Virus record (IMG/VR): IMGVR_UViG_3300024262_000047
Span: 1 to 49,655 of that record
Direction: 5' to 3' (one strand)
Length of the DNA stretch: 49,655 bases
Source of the DNA: a virus
In this document: positions 1-7,844 of the stretch, piece after piece
Numbering within the stretch: position 1 is the stretch's first letter
How the letters are laid out: the number at the start of each line of letters is the position of its first letter
Notes under the pieces: generated by a model
What the model was told of the DNA's origin: nothing
The model's input: the letters and a program-made list of their open reading frames with translations, nothing else
The model's database searches: none
Program-made: the position numbers and the translations under genes

Positions 1-131
1 ATCGTAGGAAGATGAAGGTGCAGAGACTAGTGGGTTTCACACGCTTGTGATGTAATACCACATTAGCGTCCGACATCTCAATTAGAGATGATGATATAGT
101 CCAAGCATTATGGAAACATAATGATTACGCG
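1..131 (+). ncRNA. Group I intron, 3' part (truncated by window edge)
   Basis: The 3' core of a self-splicing group I intron is visible. The 5' strand of P7 lies in CAGAGACTA (21-29) and pairs with ATATAGTCC (94-102). Between them are P7.1 (GTGG 30-33 with CCAC 58-61), P7.2 (TCAC 37-40 with GTGA 47-50) and P8 (CATCTC 74-79 with GAGATG 85-90). P9 is a 7-bp hairpin closed by a GAAA tetraloop (106-123). The P7.1/P7.2 insertion fits subgroup IA, as in T4 introns. The 3' splice site should be the G at 129 or 131. The host gene lies to the left; its last exon is short, with a TAG at 152-154 in one frame just before a terminator, but the frame and host gene cannot be identified here. Confidence 0.8.
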
Positions 132-148
132 AACCCCAGCACCTCCAC

Positions 149-724
149 TTATAGTAAACCATCCTGCTTTTCAGGGTGGTTTACTTTTTTATAGTTTTCA
201 TAAATCATTTTACACATCTCCCACACTTCTTCATCACTTTTATTTGATTTCATTAAATTAATACCTCTTGAGACCCATCTTATATTTCCTTTTACGTACC
301 CTTTAGATGAGTCAATCCTATCTAATGAAGCCGCGAAAAGTACACTGTCAACTATTTTGTTATATGCGTTTAAAGTTAGCTCTACTCCAGTAAAAGGACA
401 AACACCGTTCTGTAATTCCCAAACCTCTATCATATCATCCATAGTAATATCAATATCTTTATCTCTATTCTTTATATTTCTAAAATGATATCTAAATCTT
501 GTATATTCATCACGACAATTGTCTGAATGTTTTGAAATATTATAATAAACCGCATTAGGGTTGTACCAGTTAGTACTATGTTTTCCAACACAGGTTCTAG
601 AGCAAAAGTGTTTTCTTCCTTTTTTTTTACTTCTCTTTATTTCTGATAAGGTCTTATCAAATTCACAATTACATTGTTCACATACTACTTTACCGGTTTT
701 TCTTCCTTCATTTCTTTTTTTCAT
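149..724 (-). CDS. HNH endonuclease (homing type)
   Basis: A 191-aa protein with an N-terminal Cys pair cluster (C15, C18, C20 and the later HFCSRTC) that could bind zinc. The C-terminal half carries an HNH fold of the phage/intron-associated type: NGVCPFTGVEL, then SLDRIDSSKGYV and GNIRWVSRGIN. In this family the Asp/Arg/Ile and Asn residues form the beta-beta-alpha metal nuclease site. It is convergent with the intron-bearing gene, and its stop overlaps that gene's terminator, so it appears free-standing rather than inside the visible intron. A homing or group I intron-assisting role is an inference from this position. Confidence 0.85.
   Translation of the reverse strand: MKKRNEGRKTGKVVCEQCNCEFDKTLSEIKRSKKKGRKHFCSRTCVGKHSTNWYNPNAVYYNISKHSDNCRDEYTRFRYHFRNIKNRDKDIDITMDDMIEVWELQNGVCPFTGVELTLNAYNKIVDSVLFAASLDRIDSSKGYVKGNIRWVSRGINLMKSNKSDEEVWEMCKMIYENYKKVNHPEKQDGLL
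154..190 (+). terminator. Rho-independent terminator
   Basis: A 13-bp stem (154-166 with 172-184, one G-U pair), CTTTT loop and a T6 tail. It ends the intron-containing gene. The converging HNH gene reads into the same hairpin. Confidence 0.85.
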
Positions 725-767
725 AATGTTTACTTTATAAATAAATATGTGGAACTGACGGGAAACG

Positions 768-799
768 TTTGTGGAACTGTAAATTTTGTTGTATATTAG
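768..799 (+). promoter_or_regulatory. Host-type promoter (TTTG-N20-TATATTAG)
   Basis: The -33 box TTTG (768-771), a 20-nt spacer and a -7 box TATATTAG (792-799) sit 4 nt before the ATG at 804. One mismatch to TAnnTTTG. Confidence 0.6.
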
Positions 800-803
800 G
801 GGT

Positions 804-1367
804 ATGATTAATCCTGATATTCTGACTTTTTTGTCTTATAATGTGGTAGAAAAAGAAAAACACTTCTTAGTTCGTTATGAACTAATGAAAAAGAAAAAAC
901 GTTTTATTATTAAAAAAAATGATTATTTAAATAAAAATACAATTAATTGTGAAATTACTCTAAAATATTTTAATCTTAGTATTTTTAAATATACCCCTTT
1001 CACCATCATAACAGGTTATAATAAAGAAATTAGAGACTATATAATTACTTATAGAAGTCTTGATTTTTTATGTAAAGTATTTAAACATGACACAGGTAAC
1101 CAATATAATTTATATGACTATATAAGTGATAATAATATCTCAACAGAATGGGATGAAATGGTAAAACTAAAGAATGTATATTTTGATATATTCATATCTG
1201 ACTATAATCATTGGTTAAATAAATATATGAATCTTCAAGTTGAGAGTGTGGGGAAAAGTCAATTTTTATATAGGATAAAATCAATAGGTGATATGGATAA
1301 AAGTAAATATATGCTAAAAAGGTGTAAGTCACACGGTATGTGCGGAGGGGCAGATATATCATGGTGA
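804..1367 (+). CDS. Unknown protein, 187 aa
   Basis: Not recognised. Lys/Ile/Tyr-rich protein with a basic stretch near residues 27-40 and a Cys-containing tail (KRCKSHGMCGGADISW). I chose the ATG at 804 over an upstream TTG because a promoter -7 box ends exactly 4 nt before it, the same spacing seen at several other starts in the window. No signal peptide or membrane segment. It heads a run of small + strand genes (1429-2053) that ends in a strong terminator. Confidence 0.7.
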   Translation: MINPDILTFLSYNVVEKEKHFLVRYELMKKKKRFIIKKNDYLNKNTINCEITLKYFNLSIFKYTPFTIITGYNKEIRDYIITYRSLDFLCKVFKHDTGNQYNLYDYISDNNISTEWDEMVKLKNVYFDIFISDYNHWLNKYMNLQVESVGKSQFLYRIKSIGDMDKSKYMLKRCKSHGMCGGADISW

Positions 1368-1428
1368 GAAAATTAGTATATTTTAAAAAATGAGCGGAAG
1401 GGTAGAAAATCACTACAGGTAGGTATGA

Positions 1429-1581
1429 ATGGGATTACAATTAAATTTAACTGATAAAATGGAAGAAAAAGAAACGACATGGACTGAGTCCGATTACGAA
1501 CTAAACCAATACCTCAATGGGGATGGTGATGTGGTTCATTTGTATAATTATTATAATATCATAAACAATTTAAAATTTTAA
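1429..1581 (+). CDS. Small unknown protein, 50 aa
   Basis: An acidic, Asn/Tyr-rich 50-aa frame starting MGLQLNLTDKMEEK. The stop lies 4 nt before the next gene, so it is probably co-transcribed with 804-1367 and 1586-1906. The amino-acid composition matches the neighbouring genes. Function unknown; it could be spurious because of its size. Confidence 0.5.
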   Translation: MGLQLNLTDKMEEKETTWTESDYELNQYLNGDGDVVHLYNYYNIINNLKF

Positions 1582-1585
1582 AAAA

Positions 1586-1906
1586 ATGAAAGTAGAAGTA
1601 AAAGGTACTAATCCAGCAAAAGAGAGGATAACGCAAGAAGTGTTAGAAATGCACGATAAGTACGAAAGTTTAGTAAAGTACGCTAGAGTTAAACCTGAAC
1701 ACATTTTGGAACACAAGAGGGTTGAGGAGTTTATGATTAAAACGGAATCAAACTACCCAAAAGAGGTTGAGGAAATCGTTAGTGAATCCGGTGATTGGCA
1801 CCACGGATTTAATTCGGGTATGTTAGCAGCTGTCAGATATATTATGACATCTAATAGTATTGACAGAGATACGGCTACTGAGTGGTTTCCTGAATTACAC
1901 ACATAA
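1586..1906 (+). CDS. Conserved phage-type hypothetical protein, 106 aa
   Basis: A mostly helical, charged protein. Its C-terminal segment GDWHHGFNSGMLAAVRYI followed by an acidic tail ending WFPELHT resembles a small protein family I associate with large phages, without known function. There is no membrane segment. It starts 4 nt after the preceding small gene, which supports an operon. Confidence 0.7.
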   Translation: MKVEVKGTNPAKERITQEVLEMHDKYESLVKYARVKPEHILEHKRVEEFMIKTESNYPKEVEEIVSESGDWHHGFNSGMLAAVRYIMTSNSIDRDTATEWFPELHT

Positions 1907-1910
1907 TCCA

Positions 1911-2053
1911 ATGGGCGGCACTAAAAGATTATACGAACGTTTAGACAGTATCCAAATCCTAATGTCTCACGTAAAGAGTATAACGAATTAAAAAAAAGAG
2001 TTATACAACTCGAATCATTTGTACAAAGTTTATCAATGGCAGACTTACTTTAA
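1911..2053 (+). pseudogene. Small gene split by a frameshift
   Basis: Translation begins MGGTKRLYERL at 1911. A plausible continuation, RQYPNPNVSRKEYNELKKRV to the TAA at 2051-2053, lies in a different frame; the two frames meet around the TTTA at 1939-1942. Unshifted, the first frame gives only 26 residues. It is either a decayed gene, a sequencing error or a programmed shift. A terminator follows directly. Confidence 0.4.
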
Positions 2054-2055
2054 AT

Positions 2056-2089
2056 AAATCCCCTATTGTTTTGGCAGTAGGGGATTTTT
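2056..2089 (+). terminator. Rho-independent terminator
   Basis: Stem AAATCCCCTA / TAGGGGATTT with a 12-nt loop and T tail. The loop holds the TTTG -33 box of the next promoter. Confidence 0.9.
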
Positions 2090-2101
2090 GACTTATATTT
2101 G
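2070..2101 (+). promoter_or_regulatory. Host-type promoter (TTTG-N20-TATATTTG)
   Basis: TTTG at 2070-2073, a 20-nt spacer and TATATTTG at 2094-2101. It overlaps the preceding terminator and lies 30 nt before the start at 2132. Confidence 0.75.
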
Positions 2102-2131
2102 TATCACAATCACCACATAAACAGTACCACC

Positions 2132-2710
2132 ATGACAAATGAGCAAGTAATCGAAACAGTAAAGACTTATAAAGGAAACAATAAATTCTTGAACTCACTC
2201 CAAAAGTCGTTGAAGGGGTATGGTTCTCTTACTGAAAGACAAATGGCAGGTGCTGTTAGTACTATCGAAGGAAGTAAGCGTCATGAGCAGTCACAGAAGG
2301 AACTCAATATCAAATTGGTGGGGGACACTATTAAAATTGGTCGAACGATTGCTTTGGGTATTAAAAAGGAGTATGAGTTGGAGTTTCACCCAATGTTGAT
2401 TGACGTAACGTCAGTTACAGGTATGACTGACAAGGCTCTTCGGATTAAAGGAAACTTGACAAAAGAAAATGGTGGAATCTGTCGTTGTTGTGGTAAGACC
2501 CTTACAGATGAAATTTCAAAAGTCACAGGTATCGGGCCAGTTTGTTCTAAGTATGTTGGTGTCCCTCACCCCGTTAGTACTACCATGTTGAAAGATTATA
2601 ACTCTGAGATGTCTAAGAAAATTGATGAGATTGGTGAGTTTGAGTTTTGGGTTCCGAAGAAGGCAATTGTTAAGTGGAATGGTATGGGTGGTGTGATGGT
2701 GAAGATGTAA
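2132..2710 (+). CDS. Zinc-finger protein, DUF6011-like
   Basis: A 192-aa protein. Residues about 117-150 carry a four-Cys zinc knuckle, GGICRCCGKTL then GIGPVCSKYVG, the signature of DUF6011-type zinc-binding domains common in phage and plasmid proteins. The N-terminal part is Lys-rich and helical (MTNEQVIETVKTYKG) and contains no recognised catalytic motif. I chose the ATG at 2132 because it lies 30 nt downstream of a well-formed promoter; the upstream TTG frame would overlap that promoter. A nucleic-acid role is an inference. It is transcribed alone and followed by a G/C-tract terminator. Confidence 0.75.
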   Translation: MTNEQVIETVKTYKGNNKFLNSLQKSLKGYGSLTERQMAGAVSTIEGSKRHEQSQKELNIKLVGDTIKIGRTIALGIKKEYELEFHPMLIDVTSVTGMTDKALRIKGNLTKENGGICRCCGKTLTDEISKVTGIGPVCSKYVGVPHPVSTTMLKDYNSEMSKKIDEIGEFEFWVPKKAIVKWNGMGGVMVKM

Positions 2711-2711
2711 G

Positions 2712-2737
2712 AAGGGGGGGGGTAACCCCCCCTTTTT
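2712..2737 (+). terminator. Rho-independent terminator with G/C homopolymer stem
   Basis: A run of nine G, a short TAA loop, seven C and T5. Very stable and immediately after the stop codon. Confidence 0.85.
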
Positions 2738-2792
2738 AGTTTTTCATAGTTTTATAGATATTTATTACAATAAACTATAAAATTTTATTAAA

Positions 2793-3029
2793 ATGGATTC
2801 AGCACAAATTAAAAGCTTAATTAGACACGCATTAACCGCAATTGGTACTTTATTAGTATTAACCGGACTAAACAAATGGTTACCTTTGGTAGACTTATTG
2901 ACAGCTAATTTAGACTCTGTAGTACTAGCGTTTGAAGTTATTATTGGTTTAGTAGTCGCATTATTTGGGTTCTTCCGAAATAAAGAAAGATTCCAGCTCG
3001 TAGAAGAGGCCGAAACAAAACAAGTGTAA
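2793..3029 (+). CDS. Two-TM membrane protein, candidate holin
   Basis: A 78-aa protein with an amphipathic N-terminus (MDSAQIKSLIRHALT), hydrophobic segments at about 10-32 and 43-62, and a charged tail (RNKERFQLVEEAETKQV). Size, topology and the IRHALT start resemble phage holin-like proteins, which form the membrane hole that releases endolysin. It lies far from the amidase (20055-20900), so the assignment rests on topology only. A late-type motif, ATATTTAT, lies about 27 nt upstream of the ATG. It is flanked by terminators and so is transcribed alone. Confidence 0.6.
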   Translation: MDSAQIKSLIRHALTAIGTLLVLTGLNKWLPLVDLLTANLDSVVLAFEVIIGLVVALFGFFRNKERFQLVEEAETKQV

Positions 3030-3038
3030 AAGTATTTT

Positions 3039-3072
3039 AAAAAAACCCCGACTAAAAATCGGGGTTTTTTTT
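3039..3072 (+). terminator. Rho-independent terminator
   Basis: AAAAACCCCGA / TCGGGGTTTTT with a 6-nt loop and a long T run. Confidence 0.9.
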
Positions 3073-3101
3073 GACTAATAAATTCTTATAGTTTATATTA
3101 T
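3070..3101 (+). promoter_or_regulatory. Possible weak host-type promoter
   Basis: TTTG (3070-3073) in the terminator tail, 20-nt spacer, TATATTAT (3094-3101). The -7 box has two mismatches, but spacing matches the other promoters; it would serve the HNH gene at 3116. Confidence 0.35.
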
Positions 3102-3115
3102 AAAAAAAAGATAAA

Positions 3116-3607
3116 ATGAGTAATGTACTTGTTCTAAACTCCGATTTCTCTCCTTTGAATATAACTACGTTACGTAGAGGGTTTATATTAGTGAATAAAG
3201 GTAAAGCGGAGATTGTTAAGAAAGGAGATAAAGATATTGTAACTACGGTAGGTAATTTTGTGCGACCTGTAATTATAAGGTTATTAAATTATATCCGTTA
3301 TAGAAGAACATCACTAAAGGTTAATAGAAAACGAATCTTTAAGAGAGATAAGTCTACTTGTCAATATTGCGGTTCTCATAAAAACCTTACTATTGACCAT
3401 ATAATACCTCGTTCTCGTGGAGGTAAAAATACTTGGAAAAACTTGGTTACTTGTTGTTCTCGTTGTAACGTTACAAAAGGCGATAAAACCCCTAAGGAAT
3501 GGGGTACAACATTATTAAATCGTCCATATGAACCTTCGGTATTTTCCTCTATATTATATGAAGATGCTGAAAAAATATGGAAAGATTTCAGTAGGTCATT
3601 TAGTTGA
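3116..3607 (+). CDS. HNH endonuclease
   Basis: A 163-aa protein of the stand-alone HNH family. The N-terminus VLVLNSDFSPLN and the following RRGFILVNKGKAEIV are typical of this family. The nuclease core is CQYCG, then LTIDHIIPRSRGGKNTW and the second pair CCSRCN, giving the zinc-binding Cys pairs and the catalytic His within DH. Such proteins occur as free homing endonucleases or defence-associated nucleases; which applies here is not visible. Confidence 0.9.
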   Translation: MSNVLVLNSDFSPLNITTLRRGFILVNKGKAEIVKKGDKDIVTTVGNFVRPVIIRLLNYIRYRRTSLKVNRKRIFKRDKSTCQYCGSHKNLTIDHIIPRSRGGKNTWKNLVTCCSRCNVTKGDKTPKEWGTTLLNRPYEPSVFSSILYEDAEKIWKDFSRSFS

Positions 3608-3671
3608 TTGCTAGTATATTAAGATATTTATAGGTGGTAGTTCTTCAATAAACTAGTAAACCTATAAGCAA

Positions 3672-5747
3672 ATGTTTTTTAAAAATTCATGCGGGGTTTT
3701 CGCAACCCTGCTTTTACCTGTCCTAGTATTTTTTACAGGATATTTAAATGCGCAGTGTGAGGTACATATTGTCCCAAACTCTGTAATTGTGATAGACCAT
3801 AATCCAGGAATATCCTTCGTATTTGAAATTCAAAATGACGATGTGGTTTCATATACGGGCGGTCCATTATATATGGATTGGGCACTTTCAAGTTTTATAT
3901 CTGGACCTATTTGGGAGTTTAATCTTAATCCTATACCCATTCTTCCGGGAGAGAGTAGGTATATCTCCACCCCTTCTTTTGATATCCCCCTACCTGAGAA
4001 TGTTCCAGGTAATTGGTCTCCTTATGCGGGGTGGACTGGTAGTGAATATACATCATTTAAAATTGGTTTAGACCCCATATACAGTACAAATTGTTACCAA
4101 TGGATTTTTAATGAGGATGGTACTCTTTGGACTGAACTATTAAGTGATGGATGTGACAACCCCGATGGGGATAACTTCTGTAATGACCAATGTCATGTAG
4201 AGTTAGTTGATTATAATTTAGAAACCGAAGAGTTAACTATAATCCCATATTCAACTTATTGTCCTAATATAGGAACACCAGCATGGTTTAATCAATACCC
4301 CTATGATGACCCTTATATTTTTGGATTTACTTTAACTTTTATATCAGATGCTGGAACTATAAATGTAAATTTAGGGGGACAAAATATCTATGCTTCTGAT
4401 ACCCCTATTACGGTAGATTTAGGCAATGGTATTTTAAGTATAATTTTAGCACCCATTTTAGAAGGTATTAATAATGGAGACTTCTGCGAACTTACACTAG
4501 TCCTTTATAACTTAAATAATACGGGTCAAAATATAGATGATGTACTACCCTACCAAGTAATAGAACTAATCAATTTATGTCCCATTCAAATAGGAGGGTG
4601 TACAGACCCCGAAGCTGAGAACTATAACCCCGAAGCAACAGAAGATGACGGAAGTTGTTTATATGACCTAAATTTGACTTTAGGAGGTGATATCATATGG
4701 ACCACACAAGGCACATGCGTTAATCCTTCATATAATCAAACATTCATAGTAAACAATACAGGTGAAGGTGTTATCGATAACTTTACACTAGAAGTTATTG
4801 TGGAGACGTGGGACGGAGACATAATATATCAGAGTACAGACGATTATAACGTCTCTATAGACCCTAACGATAGTTATATGGTAGATGACCAACCTGACAT
4901 CTTTACAGGCGATTTAAACCACGTTACTGCAACTATTACTTGGATAAACGAATTAGGTGAGACAGAAGAGTATAGTCAATCATTTAATATAATATTGTAT
5001 TGCTGGGGTTGTACTGACCCAACAGCAAATAACTATACAGAGAGTGATTATATTTTCGATTCACTACCTGAACACTGGTTAGAAGCGTTTCCTAATACTA
5101 TACCACCAACACCTGAACAGGTCGAATGTACTTACGACATTCTTGGATGTACAGATTTAGAAGCTAATAATTATAATCCTTTATCTAATGTAGATGATGG
5201 GAGTTGTACTTATGACGTTCTTGGATGTACAAACTTAGAAGCTAACAATTATAACCCTTTAGCTAATATAGATGACGGTAGTTGTACTTACGATATATTT
5301 GGGTGTACAGATTCATTCGCATCAAATTACAACCCTATAGCAACTGTGGATGATGGTTCATGTGTTATTTATCTAGGTGGATGTGTAGATACCACAGCAC
5401 TTAATTATAACCCTCAAGCAACCGAAGATGATGGTTCTTGTGTTTACGATTCATGTGACGGGGGATACTTCGCACCAAATACATTTACACCAAATAATGA
5501 TGGGTTAAATGATGGATGGTCTATAGTTACAGACTCAGAGTGTTGGTTACAGTGGGAAATTTTAATTTTCGACAGGTGGGGTAAGTTAGTTTGGAAGTCT
5601 GACATTCCTGGTGAAGTGTGGGAAGGTTCAAATTCTAACGGCAATCATTATGTTTCGGATGGGATTTATGTTTATACAATAAAAGGTGTTGGGTACAATC
5701 CTTCACATACTTTTCAAAAATCAGGACATATAACAATATTTAGATAA
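3672..5747 (+). CDS. Secreted repeat protein with type IX secretion (gliding-motility) C-terminal domain
   Basis: A 691-aa protein. Residues 1-28 form a signal peptide (hydrophobic core, then YLNAQ). Residues 30-300 are beta-rich and acidic. From about 308 there are six copies of a Cys-flanked repeat of the form GCTDPxAxNYNPxAxxDDGSC (near 308, 445, 491, 517, 543 and 569). The last ~95 residues (FTPNNDGLNDGW, then IFDRWGKLVW and the terminal GHITIFR) match the gliding-motility-associated C-terminal domain used for type IX secretion in Bacteroidota. I infer export across the host outer membrane or a host-derived adhesin. It is followed by a strong terminator, and a late-type motif (GATATTTATA) lies about 40 nt upstream. 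Unusual cargo for a phage. Confidence 0.85.
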   Translation: MFFKNSCGVFATLLLPVLVFFTGYLNAQCEVHIVPNSVIVIDHNPGISFVFEIQNDDVVSYTGGPLYMDWALSSFISGPIWEFNLNPIPILPGESRYISTPSFDIPLPENVPGNWSPYAGWTGSEYTSFKIGLDPIYSTNCYQWIFNEDGTLWTELLSDGCDNPDGDNFCNDQCHVELVDYNLETEELTIIPYSTYCPNIGTPAWFNQYPYDDPYIFGFTLTFISDAGTINVNLGGQNIYASDTPITVDLGNGILSIILAPILEGINNGDFCELTLVLYNLNNTGQNIDDVLPYQVIELINLCPIQIGGCTDPEAENYNPEATEDDGSCLYDLNLTLGGDIIWTTQGTCVNPSYNQTFIVNNTGEGVIDNFTLEVIVETWDGDIIYQSTDDYNVSIDPNDSYMVDDQPDIFTGDLNHVTATITWINELGETEEYSQSFNIILYCWGCTDPTANNYTESDYIFDSLPEHWLEAFPNTIPPTPEQVECTYDILGCTDLEANNYNPLSNVDDGSCTYDVLGCTNLEANNYNPLANIDDGSCTYDIFGCTDSFASNYNPIATVDDGSCVIYLGGCVDTTALNYNPQATEDDGSCVYDSCDGGYFAPNTFTPNNDGLNDGWSIVTDSECWLQWEILIFDRWGKLVWKSDIPGEVWEGSNSNGNHYVSDGIYVYTIKGVGYNPSHTFQKSGHITIFR
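5136..5291 (+). repeat. Tandem 78-bp coding duplication
   Basis: Two adjacent 26-codon units (starting TTCTTGGATGTAC near 5140 and 5218) are nearly identical in DNA and encode GCTD/GCTN repeat modules. The high identity indicates recent duplication inside the adhesin gene. Confidence 0.8.
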
Positions 5748-5762
5748 AATATTAATTATTTC

Positions 5763-5795
5763 TAAAAAAGGTAATCTTCGGGTTACCTTTTTTTA
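5763..5795 (+). terminator. Rho-independent terminator
   Basis: AAAAAAGGTAA / TTACCTTTTTT around a UUCG-containing loop. Confidence 0.9.
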
Positions 5796-5801
5796 TGCAA
5801 T

Positions 5802-5832
5802 AAAAAAGGACCGACATCGTCAGTCCTTTTCG
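5802..5832 (-). terminator. Rho-independent terminator of the leftward block
   Basis: AAAAGGAC / GTCCTTTT with an inner GAC/GTC pair. Read leftward it ends in a T run, closing the block that ends at 5864. Confidence 0.85.
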
Positions 5833-5863
5833 TAGATTTAATTTACCCCCTTTTTTTAAAAGT

Positions 5864-6499
5864 TTATGAGAAGACCTTATCTCTAATGCCTCTCAATTTC
5901 GAGTCCATATTTGACTCAATGGAATCCAACAAGGACTCCAACGCCGTTGTAAACTTATCCTCTATTTCTCTTTTAAATGTATCAGTATCGATTTGTTTCA
6001 TCACAATCTCTTTTGTGGTGTCAGTAAGACCTTCTAAATATTTTTCTCCGAATTCTCTTGTGAATACATCTGCTATGTTTCTTGACAAGAATCTCTTATC
6101 GGTAAAAATCTTAGGGAATTCATCCTCATCGATTTCTAAAATAGTTTGTGTTAATACCTCTTTTTCAAACCCGTCCATATTGAGTTTACTCTCTAAGTAG
6201 TATAGTAGACTCTTTTTAAGTTCACTAGTTACGTTAGCTTTCTCATTACCCATAAGACCTTTAAGTACCATAATTAAATCTTCATTTATTATGGTTTTAT
6301 TAATACCCATACTAACCAAATTGTTAGTTTCGGTAAATAACTTATTAAAAAACTTTGTGGTTTGAATTTTAGAATTGAAGTTGACTGATTCAGATATAAT
6401 CCCTAATCTCCCTCTAGTGATTTTTGACTCAGTTATGGATGTTAATTTCTTAACTCCTAACTCGTTTAGATTTTTTTTAACTATCTTTTCTAAATTCAT
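5864..6499 (-). CDS. Unknown helical protein, possible tagged virion protein
   Basis: A 211-aa, mainly alpha-helical charged protein without recognised domain. Its N-terminus (MNLEKIVKKNLNELG, later LGIISES) contains an I-S-E site near residue 36, which may be a processing site like that in the tagged proteins of this phage. Its ATG overlaps the stop of the upstream gene by 4 nt (ATGA), so the two are translationally coupled. It is the last gene of a leftward operon starting at 9029 and is followed by a terminator. Confidence 0.8.
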   Translation of the reverse strand: MNLEKIVKKNLNELGVKKLTSITESKITRGRLGIISESVNFNSKIQTTKFFNKLFTETNNLVSMGINKTIINEDLIMVLKGLMGNEKANVTSELKKSLLYYLESKLNMDGFEKEVLTQTILEIDEDEFPKIFTDKRFLSRNIADVFTREFGEKYLEGLTDTTKEIVMKQIDTDTFKREIEDKFTTALESLLDSIESNMDSKLRGIRDKVFS

Positions 6500-7842
6500 T
6501 TTCCTTTAGGTTTCCAAGCATTTATGGATTCTGTGAACTCTTTACTACTCACCCTAACTCTTTCATAAATATCTCCATTTTCTGGTTTCTTAAATTTAAA
6601 TCCTTTTTTTTTTAAATTTTCTAAAACTTCTTTTTGTCTTTTAGATAACTCATTGGTTATCTCTTCGTTATTTAATAATTGCTCTAAACCCTTCTTCTCT
6701 TTGTTCTTCATAACCCTTTCGAAGGGCTCTTCCTTCGACATTTCTTGGTTATGAAGATTTTTATAGTTATTTAAAGATATATCCTTCTTATCTTTATCTT
6801 GAAACTCCACCTCAGGTATCTTATCACCACCAACTATCTTAAAGTCTCTATAATCAGGTCCCTCGTTGTTTAAAATACTAAAGTAGGTTATCCCACCATC
6901 TAACAACTTTCCTAAACCATTCATTTCTGAATTAAACGGAAGTTCAATGTTTGCATTGTTATAATATGAACCTAACCTAACTATGGGTTCTCCTGATTTT
7001 TTATCTTCACCTTTAGCAATAACTACCGCACGAATAAATGCGATATCTTCAGGGTACTTTTTAATTAAATCATCAAATTCCTTAGTTATCCCTTCCCTAT
7101 CGCCATCAGTAAACACTACCTTTTGTTTACCCTTATCATTTGCACTGTAAAAGTTAAATTCTCTAAATTTATCATCTATCATTTGCGATAATGAGGTATT
7201 GTCTTTTTCTTCCATATCATTTTCATTTAAAACTTTAGCCAATCCTATCGACTCGTCTAATTTATTGTATGCGTCGAAAGGGTACCAATCATCACTTCTG
7301 TCATGATTTATCCATCCCCATTCACCTTTTTCATTTTTTTCCACTGCGAACCTCTCATTTCTACCTACATGGTCCCTACCAAACAGAACAATTCTTTCGG
7401 AGACTTTATCAGGGTTTGGTTCATTTTGTATTCTTAATAATTTAGCCACTAATACGTTAGAGACTCTTAGTTCTTGATATAATTCCTCAAACTCTTCCTG
7501 TAATTCTTTGCCGTCCGCACGTAAACTTAAATTAAGTTTATTATATTTAGACTCCCTTGTTGTCGGTTTAGGTGGTGTTGAGCCTCCACCCCCTGATGAA
7601 CCTGAACTCCCTGATGTTCCTCCTGTTGGTGGTGGTGTTGGTGGTGGTGTTGTTGGTGGTGTGCAAGTACCTATTGATTTACAAAAGGTTCTTCCGTTAC
7701 CATTATCTGTAATTAGACATTCAAAACATTCTGTACTATCCATTTGTGTTTGTACAATACTCAAAGGTATATTATACCCCTCAGTTTTTGCCTTTATACT
7801 GTCAAAAGTACTCTTTGTTGTTTTTGTAATCGTACCTGACAT
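6496..7842 (-). CDS. Unknown protein with Pro/Gly/Ser linker, 448 aa
   Basis: N-terminal ~60 residues with a Cys cluster (CFECLITDNGNGRTFC, then GTC), followed by a low-complexity Pro/Thr and Gly/Ser linker at about 60-98, then a charged alpha/beta region to the end. The linker suggests two independently folding parts, as in many structural or ejected proteins. No catalytic motif recognised. It sits 2 nt after the stop of 7845-9029 and overlaps 5864-6499, in the same leftward operon, so a virion-associated role is an inference from context. Confidence 0.8.
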   Translation of the reverse strand: MSGTITKTTKSTFDSIKAKTEGYNIPLSIVQTQMDSTECFECLITDNGNGRTFCKSIGTCTPPTTPPPTPPPTGGTSGSSGSSGGGGSTPPKPTTRESKYNKLNLSLRADGKELQEEFEELYQELRVSNVLVAKLLRIQNEPNPDKVSERIVLFGRDHVGRNERFAVEKNEKGEWGWINHDRSDDWYPFDAYNKLDESIGLAKVLNENDMEEKDNTSLSQMIDDKFREFNFYSANDKGKQKVVFTDGDREGITKEFDDLIKKYPEDIAFIRAVVIAKGEDKKSGEPIVRLGSYYNNANIELPFNSEMNGLGKLLDGGITYFSILNNEGPDYRDFKIVGGDKIPEVEFQDKDKKDISLNNYKNLHNQEMSKEEPFERVMKNKEKKGLEQLLNNEEITNELSKRQKEVLENLKKKGFKFKKPENGDIYERVRVSSKEFTESINAWKPKGK

Positions 7843-7844
7843 AA

